Of a DNA stretch of 64,000 bases, positions 28,512 to 37,603 are shown in pieces (positions within the stretch are counted from its first letter, which is position 1; each line of letters opens with the position of its first letter). Below the pieces are notes generated by a model. That model was not told the DNA's origin and did not search any database. It saw nothing but the letters and a program-made list of their open reading frames with translations. Source of the DNA: Rhizobiaceae bacterium (lineage in GTDB: Bacteria > Pseudomonadota > Alphaproteobacteria > Rhizobiales > Rhizobiaceae); assembly GCA_017643495.1 (NCBI GenBank), contig JAEPNK010000002.1, forward strand, positions 1,240,001-1,304,000. Direction: 5' to 3'. Both the position numbers and the translations under genes were made by a program.

Positions 28512-29636
28512 TTGTCTTTTTCCTTGAATGCAGTTTTTACAGCCGCCCTGTTGACCAGCCTCACATTTGTCGCCCCTGCCCTTGCCCAGGAAGGCAGGCC
28601 GCCGGCTGCGGTGACCGTACAGTCCCTTGAACCCCAATCCGTTGTGCTCAGTTCAACCCTGCCCGGAAGGGTCCGCGCCTCCGCTGAAGCAGAAGTTCGG
28701 CCACAGGTTAACGGCATTATCACGGAACGCCTTTTCACCCAGGGCTCGAAAGTGAAAATGGGAGAGGTTCTCTACAAGATTGATCCCGGTTCGTACAAAG
28801 CCGCTGTATCGCAGGCACAGGCCAGTGTGCGGCAGGCAGAAGCATTGCTGAAGGCTGCCGAACGGGAAGCCACCCGCGTATCCACATTGCTCGAACGCGG
28901 CATCAGCAGTGCGGCAACAACAGACAATGCGATTTCGGAACGCGATTCGGCCGCAGCCTCGCTCGAACTGGCAAAGGCCCAGCTTGAATCTGCACAACTG
29001 GAACTCGACCGTACTGAAATTCGCGCCCGTCTGTCGGGTGAAATCGGCTTCTCACAAGCCAGCAAGGGTGCCCTTGTGACAGCCAGTCAGGCAACCCCCA
29101 TGGCGGTAATCCGCAACATCGACCCTGTTTATGTCGACGTCACCCAGTCAGCAGCAGAAATGATCGAGTGGCGGCGTCATCAGGCAAGTTCAAAAAGCCC
29201 TCCTCCCCGCGAGGTGCGGCTGACACTTGCCGACGGGTCCTCCTACGACCATACCGGAGAACTGACCGCAGCCGAACCATACGTGAACGAGGAAACCGGC
29301 GTGGTTGCGCTGCGTCTGGAGTTTGCCAACCCGGACGGACTGCTTCTTCCGGGAATGTATGTACAGGTTGAGATGCCGACCGGTTCAATGGACGGGGTGT
29401 ATCTCGTTCCCCAGCAAGGGGTCTCGCGCGACCGGCGCGGCAATCCGACAGCGCTGGTTGTCAACCAGGACAATGTAGTGGAGCAGCGCCAGTTGACAGT
29501 CCTGCAGGAACGCGGGTCGGACTGGATTGTGAGTGACGGCATCAAGTCTGGTGACCGCGTCATTCTTGAAGGCCTGCAAAAAGTTTCACCCGGTGCGACC
29601 GTCACGCCGGAAGAAAAAACAGTCACGGGAGACTGA
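28512..29636 (+). CDS. RND efflux periplasmic adaptor (AcrA/MexA-like)
   Basis: 374 residues. The start is a TTG at 28512 (a TTG at 28524 is also possible), because an in-frame TAG lies at 28497-28499 and no ATG precedes the signal peptide (VFTAALLTSLTFVAPALAQ). It contains the HlyD/AcrA lipoyl half-motifs, the alpha-hairpin (QAQASVRQAEALLKAAEREA, then SLELAKAQLESAQLELD) and the beta-barrel LDRTEIRARLSGEIGF. It connects the inner-membrane pump to an outer-membrane channel. The pump gene follows after four bases. There is no N-terminal lipobox Cys, unlike AcrA of enterobacteria. Confidence 0.92.
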   Translation: MSFSLNAVFTAALLTSLTFVAPALAQEGRPPAAVTVQSLEPQSVVLSSTLPGRVRASAEAEVRPQVNGIITERLFTQGSKVKMGEVLYKIDPGSYKAAVSQAQASVRQAEALLKAAEREATRVSTLLERGISSAATTDNAISERDSAAASLELAKAQLESAQLELDRTEIRARLSGEIGFSQASKGALVTASQATPMAVIRNIDPVYVDVTQSAAEMIEWRRHQASSKSPPPREVRLTLADGSSYDHTGELTAAEPYVNEETGVVALRLEFANPDGLLLPGMYVQVEMPTGSMDGVYLVPQQGVSRDRRGNPTALVVNQDNVVEQRQLTVLQERGSDWIVSDGIKSGDRVILEGLQKVSPGATVTPEEKTVTGD

Positions 29637-29640
29637 CCGG

Positions 29641-32600
29641 ATGGCAAGGTTTTTTATTGACCGCCCGGTATTTGCCTGGGTTGTTTCCATATTGATCATG
29701 GGGATCGGCTTCCTGTCGATCCTCACATTGCCGGTTGCCCAGTATCCGACAATTGCGCCACCCTCTATTTCTGTGAACGCCACCTATCCCGGCGCATCTG
29801 CCCAGACGGTGGCAAACACGGTTACCCAGTTGATCGAGCAGCAGATGACCGGGCTCGACGGGCTGCGCTATTTCAGTTCGAACTCCGCCTCAAACGGTTC
29901 CTCGCAGGTAACCCTGACATTCGAGACGGGAACAGATGCGGATATCGCGCAGGTTCAGGTCCAAAACAAGCTGGCCCAGGCAACACCCCTGCTGCCCGAA
30001 CCCGTGCAACGCCAGGGCATCAGCGTCCGAAAGTCGTCCGCCGGCTTTCTCATGGTTATCGCCCTCATTTCCAAAGACGGGAAACTGAACCAGGTTGACC
30101 TGTCGGACTATCTCAGCAGTAACCTGGTTGATGAGTTCAGCAGGATCAGCGGCGTTGGCGAGGTTCGTGTATTCGGCTCTAAATATGCCATGCGCATCTG
30201 GATCGATCCGGCAAAACTCGCCGCCTACAAACTCGCACCATCAGATGTGGTTTCTGCGGTATCAGCAGAAAATGCGCAGGTTTCCGCAGGTTCGTTTGGC
30301 AGCCTTCCCTCTCCCGAGGGGCAACAGCTGAATGCGACCATTACTGCCCAGTCCCTGTTGCAGTCACCGGAAGATTTTGAACAGATCGTCCTGCGTGCCG
30401 AAACAGATGGCGGCCTTGTCCTTTTGCGGGATGTGGCACGGGTGGAGATCGGGGCGGAAAACTACACGACAATCGCCAAATACAACCGCCAGCCGTCCTC
30501 CGGCATGGCCATCCAGCTGGCATCGGGCGCGAATGCCCTGCAGGTATCGGATGCAGTAAGGGCAAAAATTGAAGAACTTTCAGAGTTCTTCCCCGAGGGC
30601 GTCGAATATACCATTCCGTATGACACGACACCGTTCGTCCGCATTTCAATCGAAGAGGTCATAAAAACCCTGTTCGAGGCAATCGGGCTGGTCTTCCTGG
30701 TCATGTTGCTGTTTCTGCAAAACCTTCGTGCCACCCTGATTACCACGCTGGTGGTGCCGGTCGTCCTGCTTGGCACATTCGGCGTTCTTGCTGCAGCCGG
30801 CCTCAGCATCAACACACTGACCATGCTTGCCATGGTACTGGCCATCGGTTTGCTTGTGGATGATGCCATTGTGGTTGTCGAAAATGTCGAGCGGCTGATT
30901 CACGAGGAGGGGCTGGAACCGCGGGAAGCAACGCGAAAATCGATGGACCAGATCACGAGCGCACTAATCGGCATTGCGATGGTGCTCTCCGTGGTGTTCG
31001 TCCCGATGGCATTTTTCGGCGGCTCAACCGGCGTCATCTACCGTCAGTTCTCAATCACCATTATTTCCGCGATGGCGCTCTCGGTCATCGTTGCCCTTTC
31101 GCTGACACCGGCACTTTGTGCAACCTTCCTGAAACCCAAGAAAAACCACGACAGCAAAAAAGGGTTTTTCGGACTGTTCAACAGGGGTTTCGAGGCAACA
31201 CAGAACGGTTACACTTCGCTGGTCAGGTGGATCATCCGCAGTCTGTTTCTTGCCGGCCTTGCCTATTTCGCACTGGTTGGCGCCATGGGCTGGATGTTCA
31301 ACAAGACGCCCACCGGCTTCCTGCCCAATGAGGACCAGGGCATCATGTTCACATTGATCCAGGCTCCAACCGGTGCCACAGCCGAACGCACACGCAAATC
31401 AGTGGCAAAGGTCGAGGATTATTTCCTCAACCAGGAATCCGAAAATGTAGCCTCGATATTCGGCATTGTCGGATTCAGTTTTGCCGGCAGCGGACAGAAC
31501 ACAGGTCTCGCCTTTGTCCGGCTCAAGGATTGGGATGAGCGGCAGCGCCCGGACCAGTCGGCACAAGCCATTGCAGGCCGGGCTTTCGGAGCCCTTTCGC
31601 AAATCCGGGATGCCACGATATTCCCGATCGTGCCGCCTCCTGTTCTGGAACTCGGCAATGTCGACGGGTTTGATTTTTATCTTCAGGCACGTGCCGGCCA
31701 GACCCAAGACGAGTTGCTGCAGGCGCGCAACCAGCTATTGGGCATGGCAGCCCAAAGCCCGCTCATAGCATCGGCCCGGCCCAACGGTCTGGAAGATGCT
31801 GCCCAGTACAATCTCGACATTGACTGGCGGGCCGCCGGGGCGCTCGGCATTACTGCAGTTGACGTCTCACAACTGCTGTCCATCGCCTGGGCCGGTTCCT
31901 ATGTGAATGACTTCATAGACCAGGGCAAGATCAAGCGCGTTTACATACAGGGCGAAGCAGATGCGAGGTCCGGACCGGAAGATTTCAGCAAGTGGCGCGT
32001 GCGCAATGCCACAGGCGGACTTGTTCCCTTTGCCAACTTTGCAACCGGTAGCTGGAACTACGGCCCACAGGGGTTGTATCGCTATGGTGGCATTCCCTCC
32101 ATGCAGATCCAGGGTTCACCGGCCCCCGGTGTCTCGACAGGTGAAGCAATGGCGGAAATGGAACGGCTGGTATCCCAACTTCCGTCCGGTTACCAGATAG
32201 CCTGGACCGGTCTTTCACTCGAAGAACGCGATTCCGGCAATCAGGCTCCGATGCTTTTCGCCCTGTCCATCGCGGCAGTGTTTCTCTGTCTGGCTGCATT
32301 GTATGAAAGCTGGACCATTCCCTTCGCAGTCATGTTGGCCTTGCCGATCGGTGTGTTCGGCGCCCTGATCGGCGCCTGGCTGGGCAATTTCGAAAACGGT
32401 GTGTTTTTCCAGGTGGGACTGCTGACCGTTATCGGCCTAACCGGGAAAAACGCAATTTTGATTGTGGAGTTCGCGCGCGACAAGCTGAATGACGGAATAC
32501 CGTTGCTTACCGCAACAAGGGAAGCAGCCCACCAGCGCTTCCGCCCGATTGTCATGACATCCATGGCATTCTCACTCGGTGTCCTGCCACTTGTACTGAG

Positions 32601-32763
32601 TACCGGCGCAGGATCAGGCGGGCGCAATGCAATCGGCGCAGCCGTGCTTGGCGGAACCCTGTCCGCGACCATTCTGGGCGTTCTTTTCGTGCCGCTCTTC
32701 TTCACCATTGTCGTGCGGCTGTTCTCTCGCGCAAAACTCTCCGAACAATCAGGTACAACATAA
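29641..32763 (+). CDS. RND multidrug efflux pump, AcrB/MexB-like (HAE1)
   Basis: 1040 residues from the ATG at 29641 (GGGAGA upstream), close to the normal length of about 1045; the frame opens earlier inside the adaptor gene. It begins MARFFIDRPVFAWVV, typical of HAE1 pumps. Proton-relay residues are present: the Asp pair in GLLVDDAIVVVEN (transmembrane helix 4) and Lys in GLTGKNAILIVEFA (helix 10). It exports hydrophobic compounds across both membranes by proton exchange, with the adaptor and a TolC-type channel. No TolC gene lies next to it. A terminator follows. Confidence 0.96.
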   Translation: MARFFIDRPVFAWVVSILIMGIGFLSILTLPVAQYPTIAPPSISVNATYPGASAQTVANTVTQLIEQQMTGLDGLRYFSSNSASNGSSQVTLTFETGTDADIAQVQVQNKLAQATPLLPEPVQRQGISVRKSSAGFLMVIALISKDGKLNQVDLSDYLSSNLVDEFSRISGVGEVRVFGSKYAMRIWIDPAKLAAYKLAPSDVVSAVSAENAQVSAGSFGSLPSPEGQQLNATITAQSLLQSPEDFEQIVLRAETDGGLVLLRDVARVEIGAENYTTIAKYNRQPSSGMAIQLASGANALQVSDAVRAKIEELSEFFPEGVEYTIPYDTTPFVRISIEEVIKTLFEAIGLVFLVMLLFLQNLRATLITTLVVPVVLLGTFGVLAAAGLSINTLTMLAMVLAIGLLVDDAIVVVENVERLIHEEGLEPREATRKSMDQITSALIGIAMVLSVVFVPMAFFGGSTGVIYRQFSITIISAMALSVIVALSLTPALCATFLKPKKNHDSKKGFFGLFNRGFEATQNGYTSLVRWIIRSLFLAGLAYFALVGAMGWMFNKTPTGFLPNEDQGIMFTLIQAPTGATAERTRKSVAKVEDYFLNQESENVASIFGIVGFSFAGSGQNTGLAFVRLKDWDERQRPDQSAQAIAGRAFGALSQIRDATIFPIVPPPVLELGNVDGFDFYLQARAGQTQDELLQARNQLLGMAAQSPLIASARPNGLEDAAQYNLDIDWRAAGALGITAVDVSQLLSIAWAGSYVNDFIDQGKIKRVYIQGEADARSGPEDFSKWRVRNATGGLVPFANFATGSWNYGPQGLYRYGGIPSMQIQGSPAPGVSTGEAMAEMERLVSQLPSGYQIAWTGLSLEERDSGNQAPMLFALSIAAVFLCLAALYESWTIPFAVMLALPIGVFGALIGAWLGNFENGVFFQVGLLTVIGLTGKNAILIVEFARDKLNDGIPLLTATREAAHQRFRPIVMTSMAFSLGVLPLVLSTGAGSGGRNAIGAAVLGGTLSATILGVLFVPLFFTIVVRLFSRAKLSEQSGTT

Positions 32764-32794
32764 GAACTGATAATATATCGAGTGGCAAACACCC

Positions 32795-32817
32795 CCCCGC
32801 ACGCTGTACGGGGTTTT
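32795..32817 (+). terminator. Terminator after the efflux operon
   Basis: CCCCG (32795-32799) and CGGGG (32809-32813) form a five-pair stem followed directly by TTTT. It lies 32 bases after the pump stop codon and marks the end of the chromosomal block; mobile-element genes begin right after it. Confidence 0.55.
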
Positions 32818-32834
32818 CAGGCTTGAAAGACTGG

Positions 32835-32987
32835 ATGGTGGAGCTTGACGGAGAAAGTTTGAACACTTCATTCGGTGAGGTCTACGATAAATTTGACGAC
32901 ATTTTCGATGAGTTAGAGGACTGGAGTGAGTGTCTGGAGGAGCATGAGTTCGAGCTTCGCCGGATTATGGGAGGGCCGAAGCCATGA
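32835..32987 (+). CDS. Small acidic protein upstream of mobC
   Basis: A 50-residue frame, not previously noted because of its size: it starts MVELDGESLN and ends RRIMGGPKP. About one third of the residues are Asp or Glu, in a helical pattern (DKFDDIFDELEDW). Its TGA overlaps the ATG of the MobC-like gene (ATGA), which strongly suggests translation and coupling. A TTG at 32823 could be an earlier start. Function unknown; its position suggests a small relaxosome accessory or a regulator of mobilization. Confidence 0.55.
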   Translation: MVELDGESLNTSFGEVYDKFDDIFDELEDWSECLEEHEFELRRIMGGPKP

Positions 32988-33556
32988 GAGATTTCGACCC
33001 ACGTGATAAGAAGAAGCTCAAGCGTAGTATTGGCGATATCGGTAATGGGAACGCCACTCTATCTTCTCAATCCAAGAACAACCATCCTTCCGATGTCGAC
33101 AAGCCGACTGATAGTGGCGTCAAAATCCGTTCCACAAAGGCCAAGCCATTTGCCATTCGCTTGACGGATGATGAGCGTAAGGAGCTTGAACGCCGCGCCG
33201 GGGAAATGGCGCTCGGCACCTATATCAAGATCGCCTTGTTCGCCGAGGGTGTGAAGCCTCGTGCGCGTGGCATGCGCGTTCCGGTGAAAGATCATGTGCG
33301 GTTGGCAGAACTACTCGCCCTGCTTGGGTCGTCGCGACTAAGCGAGAGCATGCATAAGCTGTCGGAGGCGGCTTCGACTGGAACGCTTTACGTCGATGAC
33401 GATGTGCCGATTGCGATCAAGAAAGCCTGTAATGATATTTGTGTGATGCGCTTGATGCTCATGCAATCGCTCGGCTTTCGGATCGATGAAGATCAGCTCA
33501 AGAAGGAGTCATTGACCCATACATTCACCCGCCATGCCCGCACCAAGGATTGGTGA
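32984..33556 (+). CDS. MobC-like mobilization accessory protein
   Basis: 190 residues. A basic, low-complexity N-terminus is followed by a ribbon-helix-helix-like segment (KPFAIRLTDDERKELERRA, about 54-72), then a helical domain with LAELLALLGSSRLSESMHKL. Such MobC proteins bind next to oriT and help the relaxase to nick. It overlaps the small acidic ORF and ends 15 bases before the relaxase, as expected for a mobCA pair. DNA binding is inferred from the RHH pattern and context. Confidence 0.8.
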   Translation: MRDFDPRDKKKLKRSIGDIGNGNATLSSQSKNNHPSDVDKPTDSGVKIRSTKAKPFAIRLTDDERKELERRAGEMALGTYIKIALFAEGVKPRARGMRVPVKDHVRLAELLALLGSSRLSESMHKLSEAASTGTLYVDDDVPIAIKKACNDICVMRLMLMQSLGFRIDEDQLKKESLTHTFTRHARTKDW

Positions 33557-33571
33557 GACTGGCGGTTTAGA

Positions 33572-34861
33572 ATGATCCTTAAAGGTTCACAGAGAAGTGG
33601 TGCGTCGAACTTGTCAGCGCATCTGATGAATGATCTGGATAACGATCATATTGCACTGCACGAGCTTCGCGGCTTTGTCGGTCGGGATTTACATGAAGCT
33701 TTGGCAGAAGCCCATGCCATCTCCAAAGGCACGAAGTGCGAGCAATATCTGTTTTCACTGAGCCTTAGTCCGCCCAAGGATGCGGATGTGGGTGAGCAAG
33801 CGTTTATCGATGCCATCGATAAAGCGGAACAAGCATTGGGGTTAGATGATCAACCCAGGGCCATCGTCATTCATGAAAAGGAAGGCCGTCGCCATGCACA
33901 TGCGGTGTGGTCACGCATCGATGGCAAAGAGATGAAGGCGATCAACCTCCCGCACTTCAAGAACCGGCTGATGGGATTATCCCGAGAACTCTATCTGGAA
34001 CATGGCTGGGACATGCCCGATGGACTGCGCCGGGACGGTGGTCGCTCGCCTCTGAACTTTACCTTGGATGAGTGGCAACAAGCCAAGCGACTGAAGCTCA
34101 ATCCAAGAGAGATCAAACAAAGTTTCCAAGAGGCGTGGCAACGCTCGGATAATCTTGAGTCTTTTGAACATGCGCTCGAAGAGCGCGGCTACTTTTTAGC
34201 CCGTGGTGATCGGCGCGGCTTTGTCGCCGTCAATATCGACGGGGAAGTGTTCCCCGTCCCAAGGATGGTTGGGATCAAAACGAAGGAAGTCAAAGCGAAG
34301 CTTGGTGATCCTGACATGTTGCGTTCCGTCGAAGGTACGCAAGCGATGATCGCGCGCAAAGTCACCGACAAACTGCGAGAGTTTATCAATGATGTGGATC
34401 GCAAGCATGAGAAGGATTTCGAGCCGCTCGAAGTCAAACGTGATGCGATGTTCACGCAGCACAGAGAAGAGCGTCAACGTATGCTTGAAGGTCAAAAGGA
34501 GCGATGGCAGGCCGAAACACGCGCGCGTGCCTTACGGCTTAATACGGGACTGAAAGGGTTATGGGACAAGCTCAGAGGCCAAACGGCCAAGATCAAGCAT
34601 GAAAATCAAATCGAAGCATGGGAATGCGCGCAACGCGACCAACGCCAACGTCATGACATGATCACCGCACAGATGCGCGACCGCCGATTGCTCCAGACCG
34701 ACATCGATGCCCTGCGTCGCAAACACGGTCATGACCGCAAATTGCTCATGAAAGAAGTTCAACAGGCGACGGAGTATCAGGAACGTGAACGAGATCGAGA
34801 TGATGCGCATGAGCTCGATTTGGATCGGACGCGGCACATCCGTCGGGATTTAGGACTTTAG
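33572..34861 (+). CDS. mobA: Relaxase/mobilization nuclease
   Basis: 429 residues. The N-terminal nuclease part begins MILKGSQRSGASNLSAHL and has the metal-binding His motif HEKEGRRHAH at 101-110 (His101, His108, His110), as in VirD2-like/MOBP-type relaxases. The C-terminal half is highly charged and helical (repeats of Arg, Glu, Gln), probably DNA or coupling-protein binding. It would nick oriT and pilot the strand through the VirD4 protein encoded next. The catalytic Tyr cannot be named with certainty. This relaxase type is widespread on alphaproteobacterial mobile elements. Confidence 0.85.
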   Translation: MILKGSQRSGASNLSAHLMNDLDNDHIALHELRGFVGRDLHEALAEAHAISKGTKCEQYLFSLSLSPPKDADVGEQAFIDAIDKAEQALGLDDQPRAIVIHEKEGRRHAHAVWSRIDGKEMKAINLPHFKNRLMGLSRELYLEHGWDMPDGLRRDGGRSPLNFTLDEWQQAKRLKLNPREIKQSFQEAWQRSDNLESFEHALEERGYFLARGDRRGFVAVNIDGEVFPVPRMVGIKTKEVKAKLGDPDMLRSVEGTQAMIARKVTDKLREFINDVDRKHEKDFEPLEVKRDAMFTQHREERQRMLEGQKERWQAETRARALRLNTGLKGLWDKLRGQTAKIKHENQIEAWECAQRDQRQRHDMITAQMRDRRLLQTDIDALRRKHGHDRKLLMKEVQQATEYQERERDRDDAHELDLDRTRHIRRDLGL

Positions 34862-34885
34862 ATATTTAGCCAGTAGCGCGTATGG

Positions 34886-34901
34886 CGGCGTTCGCCGTTT
34901 T
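34886..34901 (+). terminator. Terminator-like hairpin after relaxase
   Basis: CGGCG (34886-34890), two T, CGCCG (34893-34897), then TTTT. It lies 25 bases after the relaxase stop. The stem is short, so it may be weak. Confidence 0.4.
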
Positions 34902-34965
34902 GGTAAGAATGATCGATGCAGTTTAGATTCAATAATGCCACTTTAATAATATAAACTTTTTCATT

Positions 34966-35118
34966 TTATTGAGAGCACCTAGCCAATAAGAAAAGCAGGG
35001 GTAAAACAAAACCTAAAATACCTACAAACTTGTAGGTTGTTTCTGCCACCAATTTCTCACCTACCGTTGCCCAAACGAAAAGAAATATGACAGTGAAAAT
35101 TCCAATAAAAAATTCCAT
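34966..35118 (-). CDS. Small two-helix membrane protein, doubtful
   Basis: A 50-residue frame (MEFFIGIFTVIFLF..., ending LLARCSQ) with two hydrophobic segments separated by a short polar loop. The frame can be extended to 35166. There is no convincing ribosome site. It sits alone in the gap between relaxase and coupling-protein genes on the opposite strand. It could be a small hydrophobic protein or a chance frame in AT-rich DNA. Confidence 0.3.
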   Translation of the reverse strand: MEFFIGIFTVIFLFVWATVGEKLVAETTYKFVGILGFVLPLLFLLARCSQ

Positions 35119-35395
35119 ACTTCTGTTATCAAACCATTGGCATTTTATGTTTAGAGAACCTATCAACGTTTATTTTAGTTTACAATGCTTATTGAGGCGC
35201 TTAACCGCATAACTGCAGAGATGTAAGATAATTGTTTCGAATTGCACTTCGCTTTGTGTGTGTACTGCTTGCATTGTAATCATTGTTTGCCTTGTAATTC
35301 ATACACTTTACCCGTTTTACCCGTCTGCTTACCCGATCCTCACCTGAAAAGGCATGTCAAAACCCTTTCGAGTTTCAAACTTGAAAGGAAAACTC
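35119..35395. promoter_or_regulatory. Upstream region of coupling-protein gene
   Basis: AT-rich DNA ending in the triple-ACCCG repeat (35304-35337, listed separately). It probably holds the virD4 promoter. The words CATTGTAATC, CATTGTTTGC and CTTGTAATTC occur in quick succession at about 35271-35300, a loose direct repeat. Confidence 0.4.
35304..35337 (+). repeat. Triple-ACCCG operator-like repeat, copy 1
   Basis: Three ACCCG units at 35310, 35319 and 35331 (spacings 9 and 12) inside a 34-base block that begins CACTTTACCCGTTT and ends TTACCCGAT. The copy at 62150-62183 matches at 29 of 34 positions with identical unit spacing. It lies upstream of the coupling-protein gene, so it may be an operator or protein-binding array. 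Confidence 0.6.
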
Positions 35396-37279
35396 ATGTC
35401 TCAGAAACTGGAAAATAAGCCTCCGGCGGTGTCATTGCCGGAAAAAATCAGTGCGGCCTGCGCCGTGTTCATCAACAAATATATGCCGGGCTTTATTGAT
35501 AGTCCACGTATGCAAGTGCTGTGCGGTTTTGGCATCGGCATGGTCGCCATGATCATCGCCTATCAAATCGGCGCGCTTGAGCGGTTCATGCACTACCCGC
35601 TTCACTTTAACCCGCACGAAACCGGACACGGTGTCTATCGCCACGTGATCATGGCGTTCTCCGGCCTGCTCGGCTTCGCGCTAGGCTGGATGATGACGCC
35701 GCAAGCAGGGCCTGTCCGCAAGATTGCCATTGGCCTATTCCTTTCAGTGATCAGCTTTTACACGATCTTTGATCTGGCGATACCGGGGAATCTGGCAACC
35801 ACCATTGGTGCCTGGATCGCATTCTTTGCAGGCGTGGGTTATTGGCTCCGTCAAGCGGCGAGCAAATTCATGAGCCTGCCGAATTTCTTCGGTGATGCAA
35901 AATGGGCGACACTTGTCGAGCTGATCAAAGCCAAGGTCATCGGCAAAACCGGTCTGCGGATCGGTGCATTCGAACATCGTAACGGCGTGGCGCCGATCCA
36001 TTATGACAGAGATCGGCACGCCCTGACCATCGCGCCCAACCGTTCAGGCAAGGGTACGACGGCGATCATCCCAAACCTGTTGACCTATGAAGGGTCGGCT
36101 GTTGTGATCGATCCGAAGGGTGAGAACGCGATGATTACGGCAGCACGCCGCAAGGCAATGGGGCAAGAAGTGCATGTCATCGATCCCTTTAAGATCACAG
36201 GATTGGACACGTCCCGCTACAATCCAATGGACACGCTTGTCTCAGGTGATCCCGAGATTGCGGATAAGGCGATGCTGCTTGCGGAAGCGCTCATCATCGT
36301 GACCGAGGGTGAAGGGCGTTTCTGGGACGAGGAAGCCAAGTCTATGCTGCTCGGCGTGATCCTCTATGTCGCGACCGAGAAGAGCGAGGCCAAGCATCGC
36401 CACCTTGCTCGTGTCCGTGATCTGCTGACCCTCGATGGCGTGGAACTTCGAAAGCTGTTCGGTAACATGCAGAAATCGACGCATCGCACGGTGCGGTCAA
36501 TCGGCGCGATGAGCCTCCAGAAGGATGAAAAGCTACTCGCCAATGTGATGGCGTCCGTGCAGGCGCAAACGCACTTCCTCGAAAGTCCTGCGATCCGCGA
36601 GAACCTCAGCGCGTCGGATTTTGGCTTTGCCTATTTGAAGTCCAAGCAAGTCTCGGTCTACCTCGTGCTGCCTTCCGACAAGCTCGACTCGCATGCCAGA
36701 TGGCTGCGCCTGATGATCCAATGCGGATTGAGCGTATTGACGCAAAACATTGCAGTGCAACCGGACAAGCCTGTGCTGTTCATCCTCGATGAACTGCCTG
36801 CCTTGGGTAAGCTGCCGATGATCGAGAAAGCTTTTGGCCTGATGGCCGGGTACGGAATCAAGCTGTGGGCGATCGCGCAAGATGCTTCGCAGTTGAAGCG
36901 CATTTACGGTGAGGGTTGGCAGACCTTCGTGTCGAATGCGGGCGTGATCCAGTATTTCGGATCACGGGACAAGTTCACGGCGGAGTATTTTTCATCCCTG
37001 TGCGGGGTGACGACGGTCTGGACGTTCTCGAACGCGCTCGCGCGCACGATGGGGAGTTCCTATGGTGGGCAGGCGTCGCACTCGACGAGCAGCGGCACGA
37101 CCGAGACGATCTCTCCGGCCAAGCGGCAGCTCGTGAACCCGGATCAACTGATGCGGATGAAAGACCATCAGCAGCTCGTGTTCATCAACAATATGAATCC
37201 GATCATGGCGACGAAAACGCCGTGGTTCAAGGATGATGAGCTGAAAGACCTCGGCGTCAATCTGCACGAGAAAAAATAA
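35396..37279 (+). CDS. virD4: VirD4/TraG-family type IV coupling protein
   Basis: 627 residues from the ATG at 35396, which has AAGGA upstream; an in-frame ATG at 35354 is the alternative. Four hydrophobic segments lie in the first 150 residues. The soluble ATPase follows, with Walker A PNRSGKGTT at 214-222 and Walker B VLFILDELPALGKLP at about 460. It links the relaxase-DNA complex to the T4SS channel and drives DNA transfer. It is the third transfer gene after mobC and mobA. The channel it serves is only partly present in the window (TraY-like gene at 48-50.8 kb). Confidence 0.92.
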   Translation: MSQKLENKPPAVSLPEKISAACAVFINKYMPGFIDSPRMQVLCGFGIGMVAMIIAYQIGALERFMHYPLHFNPHETGHGVYRHVIMAFSGLLGFALGWMMTPQAGPVRKIAIGLFLSVISFYTIFDLAIPGNLATTIGAWIAFFAGVGYWLRQAASKFMSLPNFFGDAKWATLVELIKAKVIGKTGLRIGAFEHRNGVAPIHYDRDRHALTIAPNRSGKGTTAIIPNLLTYEGSAVVIDPKGENAMITAARRKAMGQEVHVIDPFKITGLDTSRYNPMDTLVSGDPEIADKAMLLAEALIIVTEGEGRFWDEEAKSMLLGVILYVATEKSEAKHRHLARVRDLLTLDGVELRKLFGNMQKSTHRTVRSIGAMSLQKDEKLLANVMASVQAQTHFLESPAIRENLSASDFGFAYLKSKQVSVYLVLPSDKLDSHARWLRLMIQCGLSVLTQNIAVQPDKPVLFILDELPALGKLPMIEKAFGLMAGYGIKLWAIAQDASQLKRIYGEGWQTFVSNAGVIQYFGSRDKFTAEYFSSLCGVTTVWTFSNALARTMGSSYGGQASHSTSSGTTETISPAKRQLVNPDQLMRMKDHQQLVFINNMNPIMATKTPWFKDDELKDLGVNLHEKK

Positions 37280-37283
37280 CAGC

Positions 37284-37310
37284 ATTGGCGGGGCGCAACG
37301 CCCCGCCAAT
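37284..37310. terminator. Perfect 12-bp hairpin after virD4
   Basis: Arms ATTGGCGGGGCG (37284-37295) and CGCCCCGCCAAT (37299-37310) pair perfectly around CAA. It lies just after the virD4 stop. No T-tract follows, so it may be an attenuator, an mRNA-stabilising element or a Rho-related stop rather than a strong intrinsic terminator. Confidence 0.5.
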
Positions 37311-37342
37311 TCCCGATATTTGACAAGAATTGGAGAACGATC

Positions 37343-37603
37343 ATGAGCCATGATCAAACGCATGACGCGACCTTTCTGGTCGTCCCGCTCTCAACAAGTC
37401 AAGTGTTTCAAGCTGCCCGTTTGGCGGGTCTTGAAGTGCACCTTGAGACCGATTGGAACGCACTCTCGAACGAAGAGCGTGAATGCATTCAAGACTATGC
37501 CCGCTACGGCGTTCTGGAAGCGATCAGGGAGAGTTTCGAGCGGCGCTGTCCGGAATATTACCCGGATGATTTCGAGCAGGCATTCTGGGGTGACGCGCCA
37601 TGA
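37343..37603 (+). CDS. Small conserved-looking acidic protein, unknown
   Basis: 86 residues, soluble and acidic (LSNEERECIQDYARYGV, EYYPDDFEQAFWG). GGAGAACGATC precedes the ATG. Its stop overlaps the next start (ATGA), so it forms a coupled pair with the following 180-residue gene. No domain recognised. The location behind virD4 suggests a mobile-element housekeeping role. Confidence 0.65.
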   Translation: MSHDQTHDATFLVVPLSTSQVFQAARLAGLEVHLETDWNALSNEERECIQDYARYGVLEAIRESFERRCPEYYPDDFEQAFWGDAP

